This document shows positions 11,956 through 24,400 of a stretch of 64,000 bases of DNA, one piece after another. The DNA is from Chalciporus piperatus (taxonomy: Eukaryota > Basidiomycota > Agaricomycetes > Boletales > Boletaceae): contig JBBPTG010000001.1 in the NCBI GenBank assembly GCA_038093975.1, positions 558,001-622,000 of the forward strand, in the 5' to 3' direction. The notes beneath the pieces were generated by a model. The model was not told the origin of the DNA. It searched no databases and saw nothing but the letters and a program-made list of their open reading frames with translations. How positions within the stretch are numbered: the first letter of the stretch is position 1; each line of letters starts with the position of its first letter. The position numbers and the translations under genes are program-made.

Positions 11956-12616
11956 ATGTCAACAACCATGCTCGGTCGTCGAGTCGCTGCAAGACTTCAT
12001 TCGCTGAAAACGCTCGGAAGGGCGTCTTCCTCATCTGCAAGTAAACCTTCCACCCCCGCCCCTGCCTCCGAGTCGAGCGTTGCGGCTCAGTCGCCCAATC
12101 ACCCAACGACATGGTCAACGAACCAGACGCCTCGTCCCGCTGCTCGCTCTGGCCCTCGCTTCGAGCAAACGATCATGGAACTCCAACCCAACCCACTCAG
12201 TGCAATGGAACTCATTGCCAATGAACCTATCAGGGTCGTTCATGGCCGTAAAGCTGTCTGCGATGGTGGTGCGTACCCTCGGCGACATCTGCCTTCGACT
12301 GAGGTCTGACAGACTGCTTGATTTGTTAGGAGGAGGTGCTCTTGGTCACCCCAAGGTCTTTATCAACCTGGTGAGCACTGATTCACACGTCTTTGCGTCC
12401 TTTTCTGAATCCATGAAAGGATCAACCGGGTCCGCGATCTTGCGGGTATGTTTCTGTATTCCAATCCTGCCATTTTAGTTCTAACGTTGATTCTGGATGA
12501 CCGCTTCCAGTTACTGGTATGTTATTATCTACTTCGATTGTGTGTGTGTGACTTACCTGAATTCCATTAGCGGCCTTCGTTTTGAGCAAGCTCCACATCA
12601 CGGACATGAACACTGA
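11956..12616 (+). CDS. NDUFS6: NADH dehydrogenase Fe-S protein 6 (complex I 13-kDa, zinc subunit)
   Basis: Accessory subunit of mitochondrial complex I that binds zinc at the junction of the peripheral and membrane arms. The 143-residue protein has a basic, Ser-rich mitochondrial presequence (MSTTMLGRRVAARLHSLKTL), then a conserved core with RVVHGRKAVCDGG. The CHCC zinc site is C102, H111, C126 and C129. There are five coding exons, the fourth only 6 nt (12511-12516, TTACTG), which supplies Tyr128 and Cys129. Skipping it keeps the frame but deletes a zinc ligand. A start 12 nt downstream (12968 less 1000, i.e. 11968) is equally possible. The presence of this gene shows the organism has a conventional complex I. 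Confidence 0.93.
12511..12516 (+). other. 6-nt microexon in NDUFS6
   Basis: TTACTG lies between acceptor GCTTCCAG and donor GTATGT, with introns of 65 and 54 nt on either side. It completes SCGYCGLRF, giving the second cysteine of the CxxC zinc pair. The site quality, normal flanking intron lengths and restored zinc ligand together support it. Confidence 0.85.
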
Positions 12617-13175
12617 GATGCTCAATGTTACGACTAGTCCACCATTTCTTAGGTAGAGCTGTTCAAGAGCACGCCCCTGGAATCACAATCACACAGACCT
12701 GCTTCTTTAGTTTTGAGTTTGTAGTGCATGTTGCAAATGGGTACAGCTACAACTTAGCACTTTACAAGGCCCAACCAGTGTAAGTATGCTACTAGAATGT
12801 TGTTAAGTATAGTAAGTAGGGGCGAACTATGGCCGAGAGGCAATACTAGGAATCACACGGATAAGGAGAGCAAGAGAGTTCGCCAGAGATAGACGGAAGC
12901 AGAGGAGAGAAGCAGAGATTGCGACAACGAGCGTGTCTGTGCTGGTAAGAAAAAAAGAACGTCCTAACCTGAACGCGAAAAAGGAGGATAAATATATCGA
13001 AATGAGTGTGGAACGAGGTGTCGTCATTCATCTTCTGGATAATGGAACGACATCGGGGAAAGTGGGGGATACTCTCCTTCTGCAACCGCCTCGAGGTGCG
13101 AAAATGGTGGGAGAGAATGTGGAGACGAAAGGTGGTCACTTGACGACGTCGGTAAAGGCGCCTATACGGAAATCG
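12617..13175. other. convergent intergenic region, no gene seen
   Basis: It holds the 3' ends of NDUFS6 (plus) and the kinase gene (minus). An open plus-strand frame runs into the antisense of the kinase tail but has no family resemblance. Nothing else is recognised. Confidence 0.5.
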
Positions 13176-16100
13176 TCACCAGACGTAACCCTCGGCAAAA
13201 ATACGTCTACGCACCACTTTGAATATAGGATTGATGACAACTTGAGGGTCTATCCCGTCGCTTGGCGGGTGACCGTACAGCTGACCATTACATTCGTACG
13301 ATTTGTGAGAGGAAGAAGGATATTGGATGAGAGGAGGGACAACATAAGGATGATGTGGGCCGGAAGACTCGTTGGAGTTGTGAGAGTGTAACCACGAGTT
13401 GGGTGAAGGGGAGAGCGAGAGAAGATTGATAGGTGGGGGCGATGAAGTCCCTGAAACCGAGGAGGTGGTATCGACTGAGGCGCGGATATTAAACTCATTG
13501 AACTGGTGATCCAAGGAGATGGAATTTGATGATCTTGCAGACGTTGGGAAGTCATCGTAGGATGTTCTGCCCGTTCGCAACGAGGATGCAGATGCCATGC
13601 GGTTGATTCCGTAAAGGGTCGGTCGACGAATGCGTGTTGGCCCTGGATCGCTATCCACCGTTGCAGAGGACATAGCTGACATCCTCCCAGTACTGTGGAC
13701 ATCCGATGATGACATGGAATGATCATCATCGAAGTCTCTCCGACGAACCTTGCTCAAGCGCTCGTCTCTAGGTAACCAACGATCACTTGATGCTAGGCTG
13801 CTATCTGGTGGCTTGAGATACCGCCCGGAAGCCGCATTCAACGTAGGTGAGGAAACCTTCGAGCCGGAATTTTGCCGTATGGGGCCGGTTGCTGAGAGTT
13901 TGCCCTTGTCCAGATCATCGTAGTTCGGGCGCGTATTAACGTTGAGTAGACTTCCTGTATGTGCCCATTTCCATTCCAGCTCGTTTCTTGCGGTTGTTTG
14001 CATAAGCATCTGGTTGCGTTTCTGCATGACAGCGCGAGCTTGCTCTCTCTGCGCCCGCTCCGCCAGCGCACGACGCTGCTTCTCCGCCTCGAGCTGTAAC
14101 CGCTCAGCCTCCCTCTTAATAGCCTTGGCATCTTTGCGCGTGTTGGCGTCAGTAACAGACGGGCTGTCGGAATTGGTAGACTGTGTGCGCTTGAGCGAGG
14201 GGGTTGAGCCCGACCCTGGCACTTCATCCACAGGAGGCAGTGATTGCTGGTGCATTTTCTCTCCATGGCCAAATACACCAAGACTCCACTTGGAGTTCTT
14301 GCCAAACCCAAGCGATCCAAACCTGCTGAGCTTGCTGATCGGCGTTTGGTTCGTGTCTTGCGCAGGGGTCTGACCAGTCATCTCGGCGCGATGTGGTAAC
14401 ATCGCCGACGGCTGGAGGTCCATCGCATGGTTGTCCTCCAGTGGAGAAGATACATCCATCTGGTCCGAATCGGACCGTACGTGATTCGAGGGCCAAGAAG
14501 ACTGAGCTCCTCCTTGGGTACGGACTTCTTCAACGATGCCCGCCGAGAGTGGAGGATGAGCATATACGCGAAGGTCGTGGGTATATTCGGTTGTTCTATG
14601 CGAGGAAGGTGTAGTCGTTGACGTGATGATGGAGGGTACGAAAGCCGTGCGGTGAGAGGATGAGGCGTCGGGAATATGAGACGGATGCAGGCTTGGGTTA
14701 GGATGGAACGAGGATTTTGGGATGGAGTTGTGGGAATACGAGGGTGGCACACTGCGGGGGGATGCAGATGGCGTGATGTAGGGCATGCCGTTGGTATGCA
14801 GCTTAGATGCGGACGTTGGCAAGGTTTGGGCATGGAAAGCGGGGGGCATAGGGGGCATGTTGTGCGGTAATGCTTCGATGAGGTATGGATGCTCTAGGCA
14901 TTGCCGGCTGGTCAGGCGCGCATCCGGATCATACTTGAGCAAGTCCGATATGCACTCTATGAGTTTTCGTGGAACATTGCGGTCGAAATATGAGAAGAAG
15001 TCCTTCGGCTGAGACTACACACCAACGGTGAGTGCATGGTCGACGGGGGGAGGAGATATACACTACCTTGGGGTAGACGAAGTTGAACTGTTTCGCCATT
15101 TTGAGACCTTTGCTCCACTTTCCACCTCCGAACGATCGTCCTCGGGCGTCAAGGCCATAGTCAGCAGGATCGCCGAGCACTTCGACGATCCTATGAATTT
15201 GATCAATCTGACCCGAACCGGGGAAGAGCGGTCGTAAATTGATCAATTCGGCCATAATCGTCCCGAAAGCCCACATGTCCACAGGATTTGAATAATCTCT
15301 GCTCAGTAGTAGAACCTCGGGTGCTCGATACCACCTGGTTGATACGTACTCTGTGTATGGGGGTGCGCTGGTTGTCTCTCTAGCCAGACCAAAGTCGGCC
15401 AACTTGATGATAGCAACGACATCCTTTTCCGTGGGTGCAGTTATTGGGAACAAGGAACGATACTCGAATAGACCAGTAGTGGTGACAAGTACGTTCTCTG
15501 GTTTCATGTCCCTGTGAAAATAACCAGAAGCATGTATGTGGTGAAGACCCGAGACGGTTTGTCGGAATATCGAGGCAACGAGGCCGCCTGCGAGTGGACG
15601 ACCTTTGCGAGCCTTTATGAGGTGATATAGATTCCCTTCCATGCTCTCGAAAACGAAATAAAGCTCCTTGGTATCTGGGAGAAGAAAGAAATCGTAGAGG
15701 GGTATTATGCAGGGATGAAATGGGATTGCACGAAGTGACTAAGGAGCGTGGAAGATGAGGGGGTTGAATTGACGAGACAAGTGTTGAGAACAGACCTCCA
15801 ACTCTTTGAGCCTCTTGCACTCGTCCCATCCGCCCTCCCACTTCTTTTTCATCCTCTTGATAGCAACGAGACGCTTTCCAGCCCACTCTGGACGTGCGCC
15901 ACCACCGCACTGCATTGGGGATAATGGTGTATTCGGGGGAAGAGTTCCATGCCAATCGCAGAGCAAGACGGTTCCGAATGAACCGTCACCCAGTGTTTTG
16001 ATTGGGGTATATGAACGGTGAGAGCCTGGGTTTGAAAGATGGGATGAGTTGCACGAGAGATGAGTGGGAGACATACATGACTGAGCATCACCGACGACGA

Positions 16101-16296
16101 GTTTGCCGTTCTGGATTGAAACGGAGGGTATTCCGACGACGTTGATTGTCTCTTTTGGTTGATGGGAGGCCTGTGACCTTGACTGTGGGGGGTGATGTAC
16201 GCCGTTCGGTATGTGGGAAGAAAGACCGTTTGGAGTGTTGATGATGTCTTGAGGGCTGTAGGTGCTCTGTATGGCATTGTTCGAGGATGTGAACAT
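13176..16296 (-). CDS. MAK/ICK/Ime2-type (RCK) serine/threonine kinase with long tail
   Basis: CMGC-group kinase of the RCK family. Fungal members include Ime2 (meiosis) and Ustilago Crk1 (morphogenesis). The 986-residue protein has an N-terminal extension of about 75 residues. The glycine-rich loop (GDGSFGTV, near 86), HRD at 225-227, DFG at 265-267 and the TxY activation motif T279-E280-Y281 (in YTEYVSTRWYRAPE) follow. The kinase domain ends near HPYLIEAL. The last about 550 residues are disordered, rich in Ser/Pro with a Lys/Arg/Glu coiled-coil-like stretch, and contain no domain I recognise. Four exons; introns are 16076-16026, 15795-15739 and 15066-15015. The first is 51 nt without a stop, so retention would also be in frame. 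A biological role is inferred from family only. Confidence 0.88.
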
Positions 16297-16914
16297 GATA
16301 CGAAGAGCATTGCCTTGTGATGGGGAGACGGCAATAGAACTAGGAAAACATACGAATGGAGAGTAAATTTAGAGAGGAAGGAGCAGTGTGCGGTTCAGGG
16401 AAGCGGTCGAAGAAAAGAAGTACAAGTCTTAGTCTCGTTTGGCTAGCTACAGTCCTATACACGGCTTAGCGCGCTCAGTTGATGGCGGACGCTAGTGGAG
16501 AGCGACGTGGAACTACTAGCCGAGCGTCCTCCATCCCGCCTTCTGGTCCCATTCCCGTGCCAGCTACATTCCTCGAGTCCGCCCCTCTGCCCACTCCCAT
16601 TCGACCGCTGATGGATAATTCACGAGATAATTCGCGACTCTACTACTCTCTCTCCGAGTCTTTTGTTTCTTGGCAATAAATCATTTATCCTCGTATGGCA
16701 GTACGGCATGTCAACCCGTGTAACGTAACGGACAGCATTCGACAGCCGGTTAGCCAATCGATGAGTGAGAAATTACCTGCCACACGTCGATGCAGATCTC
16801 ATGCCAATTAAACGCGTCAATGCTTGATCCATCGCTTGCCGATATAAATCGACAGCGATATCTACCGAGTCCCGACATGCAGCAGTCATAATACAAACCA
16901 GTCTATCTTAGTAT
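16297..16914. other. upstream region of kinase gene / downstream of PRPP synthetase
   Basis: No convincing gene. A 65-codon plus-strand ORF from ATG 16482 to 16679 is rich in Ser/Pro and has no recognisable family. The rest is probably the promoter and leader of the kinase gene. Confidence 0.45.
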
Positions 16915-18214
16915 CTAGTACGGAACTTCGTGAAATAGCTTCGACACACTTTCTCCATAATGACTTCGTCTTATAACCTCCCCAAGAACCGGTCCTATAT
17001 CGACCACTTCGATCTTTTTGCACTTCGCTTGGTTTTCCCGCTGCGGCAGCGTATTCGTCACAATCAGTTTCTCTAGTGTGCTCTCTTCAACGTTCTGGAG
17101 CGCGTCACCGCTCAATATCCCATGGGTAACAATCGCGTAAACCTTGGATGCACCGCCTTCCGCGAGATGGCGTGCAGCAAGGCATAATGTTCCGCAGGTG
17201 TCGGCCATATCATCAACAAGGATCGCCACCTTGTCTTTCACGTGGCCAACGAGCACCATTCGAGAAACTGAGTTGGCCTTTTTACGCTCCTTGTGGAATA
17301 GTGCAAAATCCACCCCGAGTCGGTCCGCAATAGACGTTGCCCTAACAGGCTCGCGTGAGCACGTCATCGACTAATTGACTAGGATAAATGCTGACCTCTT
17401 AGCTCCGCCAGCATCCGGAGAGACAATGACAACATTGGTCAGATCAAAATGGGTGCGGATATAAAGAATCGACGAAGGCTCCGCATAAAGCTGGTGGCAC
17501 AACACGTCAGTCAATGATCTGGGACCCTCTGAGCTCCGAGACTTACACTGCACAATTGCACAACGAATGTCATGATTAGTGGTCCACTACATTGCATTGA
17601 CAAGCAGACTCACTTGTCCACCGGGACATCAAAGAAGCCTTGGATTTGCGACGCATGGAGGTCCATGGTCTACCACGTAGATGTTAGACCACCGTCATCG
17701 CGTCCCATCGGGGATGGAGATGAATCATGCTCACGATGACGTGATCACAGCCCGACTTCTGTATCATGTTTGCAACAAGTTTTGCAGTAATTGGCGCGCG
17801 ACTCTTGTCTTTTTTATCTTGTCTAGAATAGGGGAATAGTGGCAGAACAGCTGTTATCCGTTTCGCACTCGCTATCTTGCAGGCATGTATCATGATGCAG
17901 AGTTCCATGAGGGCGGTATTGACCGACCCGCAGCCAGTGTTGATGATGTAGACGTCATTCTCCCGGACGCTCTCGGCGATGCGGACACTTGTCTCGCCAA
18001 TCCCGCTCTTCGTCACTTCAGCCTTCGAAAGGGATAGCCCAAGTCTAAAGAGCTCTGAGAATACGTGAATAACAGTTATGCAAACTCATACCGCCGGGCG
18101 ATGATCTCAGCCAGCTCTGGATGGCTGGTGCCTGTTCAGGTCATTGAGCTTAGCCTGTGCGGTCAATTCAGCTAACTTACCTGTAAAAATTTTGACCCCG
18201 CTTCCATTCAACAT
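16915..18214 (-). CDS. PRS: ribose-phosphate pyrophosphokinase (PRPP synthetase)
   Basis: Makes 5-phosphoribosyl diphosphate from ribose 5-phosphate and ATP for purine, pyrimidine, His and Trp synthesis. The 320-residue length is normal for catalytic eukaryotic PRS subunits, with no long insert as in yeast Prs1/Prs5. Conserved blocks seen are [30 protein letters not shown], the metal-binding [22 protein letters not shown], and the PRPP loop DDMADTCGT. Seven exons are inferred. The fifth is a single T at 17547, needed to read VDN|LYAEP. With it the coding length is 963 nt and every phase closes; without it the frame shifts. Which yeast paralogue it matches cannot be settled here. Confidence 0.93.
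17547..17547 (-). other. candidate 1-nt exon in PRPP synthetase
   Basis: On the minus strand the bases read TGCAG|T|GTAAGT. The upstream intron (17613-17548, 66 nt) has donor GTGAGT and the downstream intron (17546-17491, 56 nt) ends CCACCAG. AA plus T gives Asn, rebuilding the conserved DNLYAEP. One continuous intron would shift the frame. Alternatives need a non-canonical site. Confidence 0.65.
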
Positions 18215-18800
18215 CTTGTTAGCTTCCGGAAAGAGTGGATCTCAGCAGGAAGTCCATAAAACTTGTTAAAAGCGAAGAGGTAGACACCAGTCCCAGGCTG
18301 CCAGCGGATCAGCGTGACCGTGCGATGGGTGGCTGTGCACGAAAATGGTTTCCGAGTCAAGATGCCAAGAAGCAGCGGAAGGCCGATGAATATATTGGCG
18401 CAAGAGGGCTACAAAACTACACGTTGGGTATTGCAACGGATTTGGCAGAAAGTGACACTGATACTAGTACTGTAGGTTCGGATGTTTGGATACGCAGGAC
18501 GATATCGAGGGAGCGACGAGACAGACGACAGAAAAGCAGAATAAAATTATGATACTGAAACAGTGGTGAGATTGGAGAAAGTTCGAATACTCAGTCGACC
18601 CATATGAAAAAAAAACCAACAAGAGTGTAGGTTAGCGCCATAAAAGGGCGGGACCAAGTGAGATGATACAAGAACCAACATGGGAATGTCCGCGGGGCAG
18701 CCGAGTATTCGAAAGCAACGGATCGGACTGTCATACAGAATGACGAGTAGCAATGCAAAAAATATGCGACGATGCAGGCAACAGATGTCGTCGAAGGAAT
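18215..18800. other. PRPP synthetase promoter and DCP2 3' flank
   Basis: No gene seen. The only open frame, a 105-codon plus-strand ORF, lacks any recognisable motif. The region should hold the DCP2 terminator and the PRPP synthetase promoter. Confidence 0.45.
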
Positions 18801-21212
18801 CTAATTGGTGCGAAGTGGTAGGCCAGTGGAAGGGGGCCGCGCACGCGAAGCGGAAGCATGCGCCCCGGTAACACGATCTCCATTGAGTATTGAGAGGAGC
18901 TGAGCACTACTCGAGGGGAGAGATGGTCGAGATTGAACCTGTGCCGCGGGAATTGCGTACGTGTCACGAGCATGATATGGGAGGAGAAGTGCACTGGGTA
19001 CAGTGTGCTCCGGGGCACTAGGATAAGGATAAATAGAATGAGCAATGTTTGGCGGTGCCGAGGAATATGCAGTTGCAAAGCCTGAGGTGTGTAATCCCGG
19101 AACGCCTACAGGAGGGGGAACATGCGGTGGCCCACTCAAAAGGGACAACATTTCATTCTGATGGATGCCACGTCCCGGAATACCAGCCGAATAAATGGAA
19201 CTATAATGGCTCAGCTGAGCGGAGGGAGGCCGAACTTGGAATGGATCCGCCTGCAATACATTTGTACCTCGGGTCGAGTGTGATAGAGGGACGTGCACGC
19301 TAGGATCGAAGAGGGAACGAAGGTTGCCCTGGGTACTAAATGTGGCTGGTGGGGGCACGGAGGCAGGGCATGTGGGATAGCGGCGATCCGGGCCGTGGAT
19401 CGGTGGCAGCTCCCGGCTCATGATAGTGGGTGTCATTTTGAACGACTCGTCTGCTACAGATTCAAGGAGTGCCAACTGTTTCAGTCGTTTTCCCGACGTA
19501 GGTACTTCAGTTGGTCGGGAGAGGTATGGAGAGATGTCGGCAATGCTAGAGCTACGACGCGAGGACATCGCTGGCTTCCGTGTTGACGACGGCGCTAAAC
19601 TTGAATGTGCTAGGAGGGTTGCAGATGAAGGATTACTTGAATCCCGGTCCCGTCGAGAAGCTTCTACAGACCCAATGGGTGGCGGAAGGTCAGAAGGTTC
19701 GCATTTGTAAGAGTCAAGGGTAGGAAGCCTTTTGGAGAGCCCTGGCGACTGAACCGGCGAGGTGTCGGTGTAGGTAGGAACGCGAGAGGACCAATCCGGC
19801 GTCTGTAAACGATTTGACGAAGAGGTCGTTTTGAGCAGAGGTGCAACACTGTTCGCAACGGAAGAAGGCTTTAGCTCGACGGTCTTTGAAGCCGAGAGCG
19901 AAAGGGAGTTTAGAAGGCGAGCAAAGTGCGGATCCATTGATTCGGCGAGGACTGCCTTCTCTTCGTCGGATTCGTGGCTCGTGATGATGTGACCGTTGCT
20001 AGCTGGAATGGCCTCGCTGTAATGAGGGGAGGGAGTTTGTGGCTCAGCTGTGTCCGCAGAAGATGAGCTTGATTCCTGTGTGCTCCTATGTTCTCCAAGG
20101 AGAGAATTAGATTTGCGACTCCTTGCTTCGAGAGCTCTAGGCTTCTTAGCAGTAACGAATGCTTTCAAAGCGCTGCCATATGTGATGAGAGGTGTTGGTG
20201 ACAAAGATAACGCAGGACGTACGCGATGAATGGTGAGATCAAATAGAATTTCCCGGGAGCAGCTTTATTCCGTTTCCACGTCGGTAGATCTGTTAGTCTA
20301 AACCACTCAATCCGCTATACACCAAATTAGTACTGAGAAGGCCAACGAGAGATCGTTGCAACGTACACTAATCTCCTTACGCGTCCGGGTCTTGAATGGA
20401 AAGTCCTCTGGAACTCCAGGGACGATGAAAAGAGATATGAGCTGCTCCTTTATGGACATCTCTATTGCGTCTGCAGTGTTGATCTGTCCCGCCAAGTTGT
20501 AGCCTGTCTCCTCGAGAACCTATGGCAGCTGATCAGGACGAGAAGGATTACAAAGCACATCACTCACCTCGCGAATGGCGCACTCGTGAGAGGGTTCATC
20601 CTCATTTATCTTACCTTTTGGAAAACCCCAGCCCGAGGATGATTTCCATCCCTTGACAAGAATACACTGGAAACCGATATTGATGTTGCGATATAGGTGT
20701 ATGAGGTAAGGTGGCCAACCTTTTCCCAAGTCTCATTCAACATTATTGCACCACAAACAGGGACTCTAGTTTTGTACTGCATGAAGGTGTTGAATGCCTG
20801 CTCGTGATCGTGACTCCACTGGTGCAACAAAGGGCAGGCATGAAAAAGCATCTCGGAGAACTTTTTGAGTGGTAATGACGGAAACTTTGGGTTTTGCTCT
20901 CGTACGAAGTCCTCGTAGAACCAGTGGCTAGTGATAGATATGAGCCGGTAAAAGACTAGTGATGTACCGAGTAGCTTACGCCTGCTCCACTTGGAAGCAT
21001 ATCCGCTCGAGCGATGAAAGCTCTTCGTCGGGGAGATTTAAAAGAAAACGGCTGAGGAGGTGTAAGAGGAAGGATGTAAAAAGGAGGGAGAAAGACCTTG
21101 ATAGATCCTCGAGGACTTCTTCGTGTGTGGCATGTTTGTATGTGAAGCGTTCTTGGGCAGCTGCAGTTGGTGCTGGCTGTATCTCCGGGGAGGACGAAGA
21201 AGAGGATGTCAT
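18801..21212 (-). CDS. DCP2: DCP2 mRNA decapping Nudix hydrolase
   Basis: Catalytic subunit of the cytoplasmic decapping enzyme: it removes m7GDP from mRNA and so commits it to 5'-3' decay, with Dcp1. The 703-residue protein has the N-terminal regulatory domain (about 25-125, including FLLNLPDEELSS and HWFYEDFVRE). The Nudix domain has the box at 150-172: G150, E156 and the catalytic REVLEETG at 164-171. Box B follows (KIEWF-like RIEWFRLTDLPTW). A Ser/Pro-rich disordered tail of about 450 residues follows, as in other fungal Dcp2 proteins, where short leucine motifs recruit Edc3/Pat1. Seven exons; intron lengths are 45-53 nt. The tail comes from a single long exon and its 3' end is taken at the first stop. 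Confidence 0.93.
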
Positions 21213-21487
21213 TGTTTGAGAGAGGAAAAAAGAAAAGGAAGGAGAGTCAGGATGGACGAGAGTCTGGTGATCGTTCTATGGACAGCTGTGAGTTGAGATG
21301 ATGGACCTATGATAGAATTGTTCACCGTATGCCCGGCCAGCGCCACCACCACTCGACAAGCACAAACAAATAACTCACACGTCACGTGAACAACGAAAAT
21401 GTTGAATAATTATACTAATCCAAGGTACTAGGACACGAGTAGGATATTATATGTACGTGTTAATCTACAAGTGTCTTCAGAATAAAA

Positions 21488-24400
21488 TCAAGAGGCCCGC
21501 GTCTGTTGAAAACCCATCCGTCGTTCATACTCCCGAATCTCCTCAACGGTCAGTCGGTCAGACCCGGACCAATTCGCCGAACTGGTCCGCGCCCTGAACC
21601 GGCTTTGCCTTGTCTGGAACATTTCTTCCATTCGTAATGGTCGGATAGCTCCGAATATATCATCAGGGTTCACAGTGCTCTGCATTTGAAGAGCCTGGCG
21701 GAGTTCGGGAGATTGCGCCCAGTCCGGTGGATCGAACGTCCGGACCCGGTCCTCATCCTCCGAGTCTGAGTATTCGCTGTTGATATCGGGAAGTTCGATA
21801 GATTCGCTCGGGACTTCGAGTGTTTGTTGCCTGGCAGCCTGCATCTGTGCTTTGGCTCGCGCAGCCATCTGGGACTGGACCATGGTGGAAGGTAACTTGT
21901 CACCCAGATCATCCTCTTGATGCTTCGCCTTTCCCTTCCCCTTCAGAGACGAAGGGACTGCTGCTTTGAAAGGCTTCGCCTCTGGGATGGCAGGTTTAGG
22001 GAGTGTACTTGGCGGGGCATTCTGGATGGTATTATATGCCGCAGAGGACACTAGGGCAGTGGCATTGGCCCTGGCACCCTTTTGAGCGGTAGCCGTCTTG
22101 GTGGCGGGCGTAGCCAAACTTGACTTGGCCAATTTGGGAGTGGGAGCAATGTCCTTCTTCTCCTTCGAAGGCGGTTTCTTAATCTCATTCTTCTTCTCCA
22201 TCTCCACGCCAACCTTCCGCTTCTTGGACGTTTCATCCTCGGTCTTCCTGGCGGCAGCAGCGGGTTTGAGGGGTCGTTTGTCTGTGTTCTCCTCCCTTTC
22301 GCGCTTCCGCTTCTCGAGTTCTTCTTTGTTCTTCTTCTCGTCCTCGAGAACGCGAGCTCTCTCCTCTTCCGCTTTCTTTGCGATAGCTCCCTGACGTCTA
22401 GCTTCCATTTCCTTAAGCCGCTGGTTCTTCCGCTCGGCTTCCTCTTGCTGCTGCATACAAGTTGTGAGGATAAATATGAGTGACAAGGGCAACACAGACG
22501 GACCTTCTTTGCCGCCGCAGCCGCCAATTGGAGGCTTTTCAGCTCTGGCTTAGGCTTCTTACCTCCACCAAGCATGCTGTTGACCAGCTTGGTAGCCTGA
22601 CTGAAAAAGCCGGCTTGGGATTGAGCAGAAGAGGAAGTAGAAGCAATTGACGCTTGGCTATTGCTCCTTCCATTAGCTGGGGGCTGGTCCTCGGGTTAAT
22701 CATCCTGCTATAATGTCATCGCAGCGGATACTCACCTCAACAATGCTCATGGTGGACGTCCTAGCGTCGAGATCACTCTGTTCCATATCGGAAGGTTCAG
22801 CATCCGAGATCTCGACGGCCTCTTGTTCTTGTTCTTGCTTGTCATCCATGGTCTCGCCATCGATGTCCATGTCGCGAGGGTGGGGGCCAGCATCGCCATC
22901 CCTCCGCGTGGTAAGACTTCTCGTCGGTCCCTGACTCTCGCTTGGCAACGAGCTCCATGTGTCCTCCTTATCGACGTTGCTGAAATCGAAAGGTCGCCAT
23001 CCGGGCTCAGCAGCCGCAAGTTTTTCCTCGAGAGGCCAACTGTCGTCATCGTCATCAACTACTGCAAGTCTCCCATCGCGCTGTTGTGAATCCACAGTAT
23101 AAGAGGTGTCTTGTGTAGAAGGGACCCAAGCATCGTAATGCTGATCAAACACAGAGTCGGCACTGGATTGTGAGAATTGAACAGAAGATTGTGGGGCTCC
23201 TTGGGCATGGGGTGGAACGTGATGGGGAGAGGTGAGTTGAGCAGGAACCCCGAGGGACATAGCAGCGGGTAACGTGAACTTGCTCGAAGGGAGGTTGAAC
23301 GGTGATTCCTTCGGGAGCCCGGAAACAGCAGGAGGTTTTTTTGAAGCGGGGGGCATGAACACAGGTGGCGGGGGTTGTTTGTTGAATACCGGACCAGAGG
23401 GCTTCACGAAGTTGGGGACTCGCTGCGATGGGGGTGAGTCAGGTGGGGTGGTGGATATACTTTCGTCGGCATTATTGGTTTGTACATGATCCATTTCCTG
23501 GGCAGTTAATTCTTGGGGCTCCTCAAGATTCTCCGTGTCTGAAACCAGATCTTCCAGACTAAGCGGACGGTCACTGGCTTCGGCTCGTGGGGTCACAGAG
23601 GATTCCCGATCAGGTTGATGATGGATGGTATCAGAGTTACTGAAGTCATCTTGAACCTTGTTGCGCTCGGCTACCCTAGCTTCAGCAGCAGCTCGAGCTT
23701 CAGCAAGGGCAGCGGCGGCTGCACCACCACCCAACGATCTCCCTAGACTTTTACCAGCGCGAGCCCCAAGGCCCTCGACAGTACGCTTGAATAGGTCAAT
23801 GAAGCCGTCCTCTGCATCATTCAGAGGAATGTACTGGTCGTCAACTTCCATGGGATAGGATTCCAGCTGCTGAGCGACCGTGGTCGGAGCTGCTGGGGGT
23901 AATACGACTGGTTCACCGATTGGAGAAGAGAGGTCACATTGAGCAGCGTTCCCGGTATTTTTAGACATCTGAGGCGCAGTGTCAATCTCGCTGGACTTCG
24001 CTGCCTTGGCCTGGCGCAACTCGCCAGTCTTGTCTGCACCGGAGGAAAGCATTCCGAGCATTTCTCCACTTTTACGCTTCACCGCAGTCGATACTCGGGG
24101 TACAGCCGTGGTTGTGGTTGTCACACCAAAGCCGTTCGAGTGCGAGCTTGCGCCATCCAGTGCCTTGGCCTCGCGTGCTTTCATCAACCAGGAAGTTCTC
24201 TTCCCAAGCGGTGCTGGAACTGGCGCGGGCACAGGAGCAGGACCATTTGTTGGCTCGGGCGGAAGCCGCATGGATTTGCGCAAAGGAGATGGTGCAGGGA
24301 GTGTTGGGAATCCTGTGGCATTGCTCTTTGCGGCCGGCGGCTTCGGCGAGGAATCGTTCAGTGGAATGAGTATCGCATTCGGTACTGGAGCGTGATTTGA

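Noticed and set aside
12829..12900. tRNA-like string (ctatggccgagaggca)
   Set aside because: It resembles the D-arm of Ser/Leu tRNAs, but no anticodon arm, T-arm (GGTTCAANNC) or acceptor pairing follows.
12933..13391. 152-codon plus-strand open frame
   Set aside because: It overlaps the coding tail of the kinase in antisense, begins in the intergenic gap, and has no recognisable motif; it is a shadow of codon bias.
16482..16679. 65-codon plus-strand ORF between kinase and PRPP synthetase
   Set aside because: Short, Ser/Pro-rich, no partner exons or family; more likely in the kinase leader/promoter.
17547..17587. 40-nt exon instead of the 1-nt exon in PRPP synthetase
   Set aside because: Acceptor at CAATGTAG keeps the frame but needs a 27-nt intron and inserts 13 residues into the invariant DNLYAEP motif.
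18235..18552. 105-codon plus-strand ORF
   Set aside because: Charged low-complexity translation in the promoter of PRPP synthetase; no homology recognised.
23939..24400. 153-codon plus-strand ORF
   Set aside because: Wholly antisense to the INCENP coding exon, Cys/Trp/Arg-rich as is typical for chance frames.
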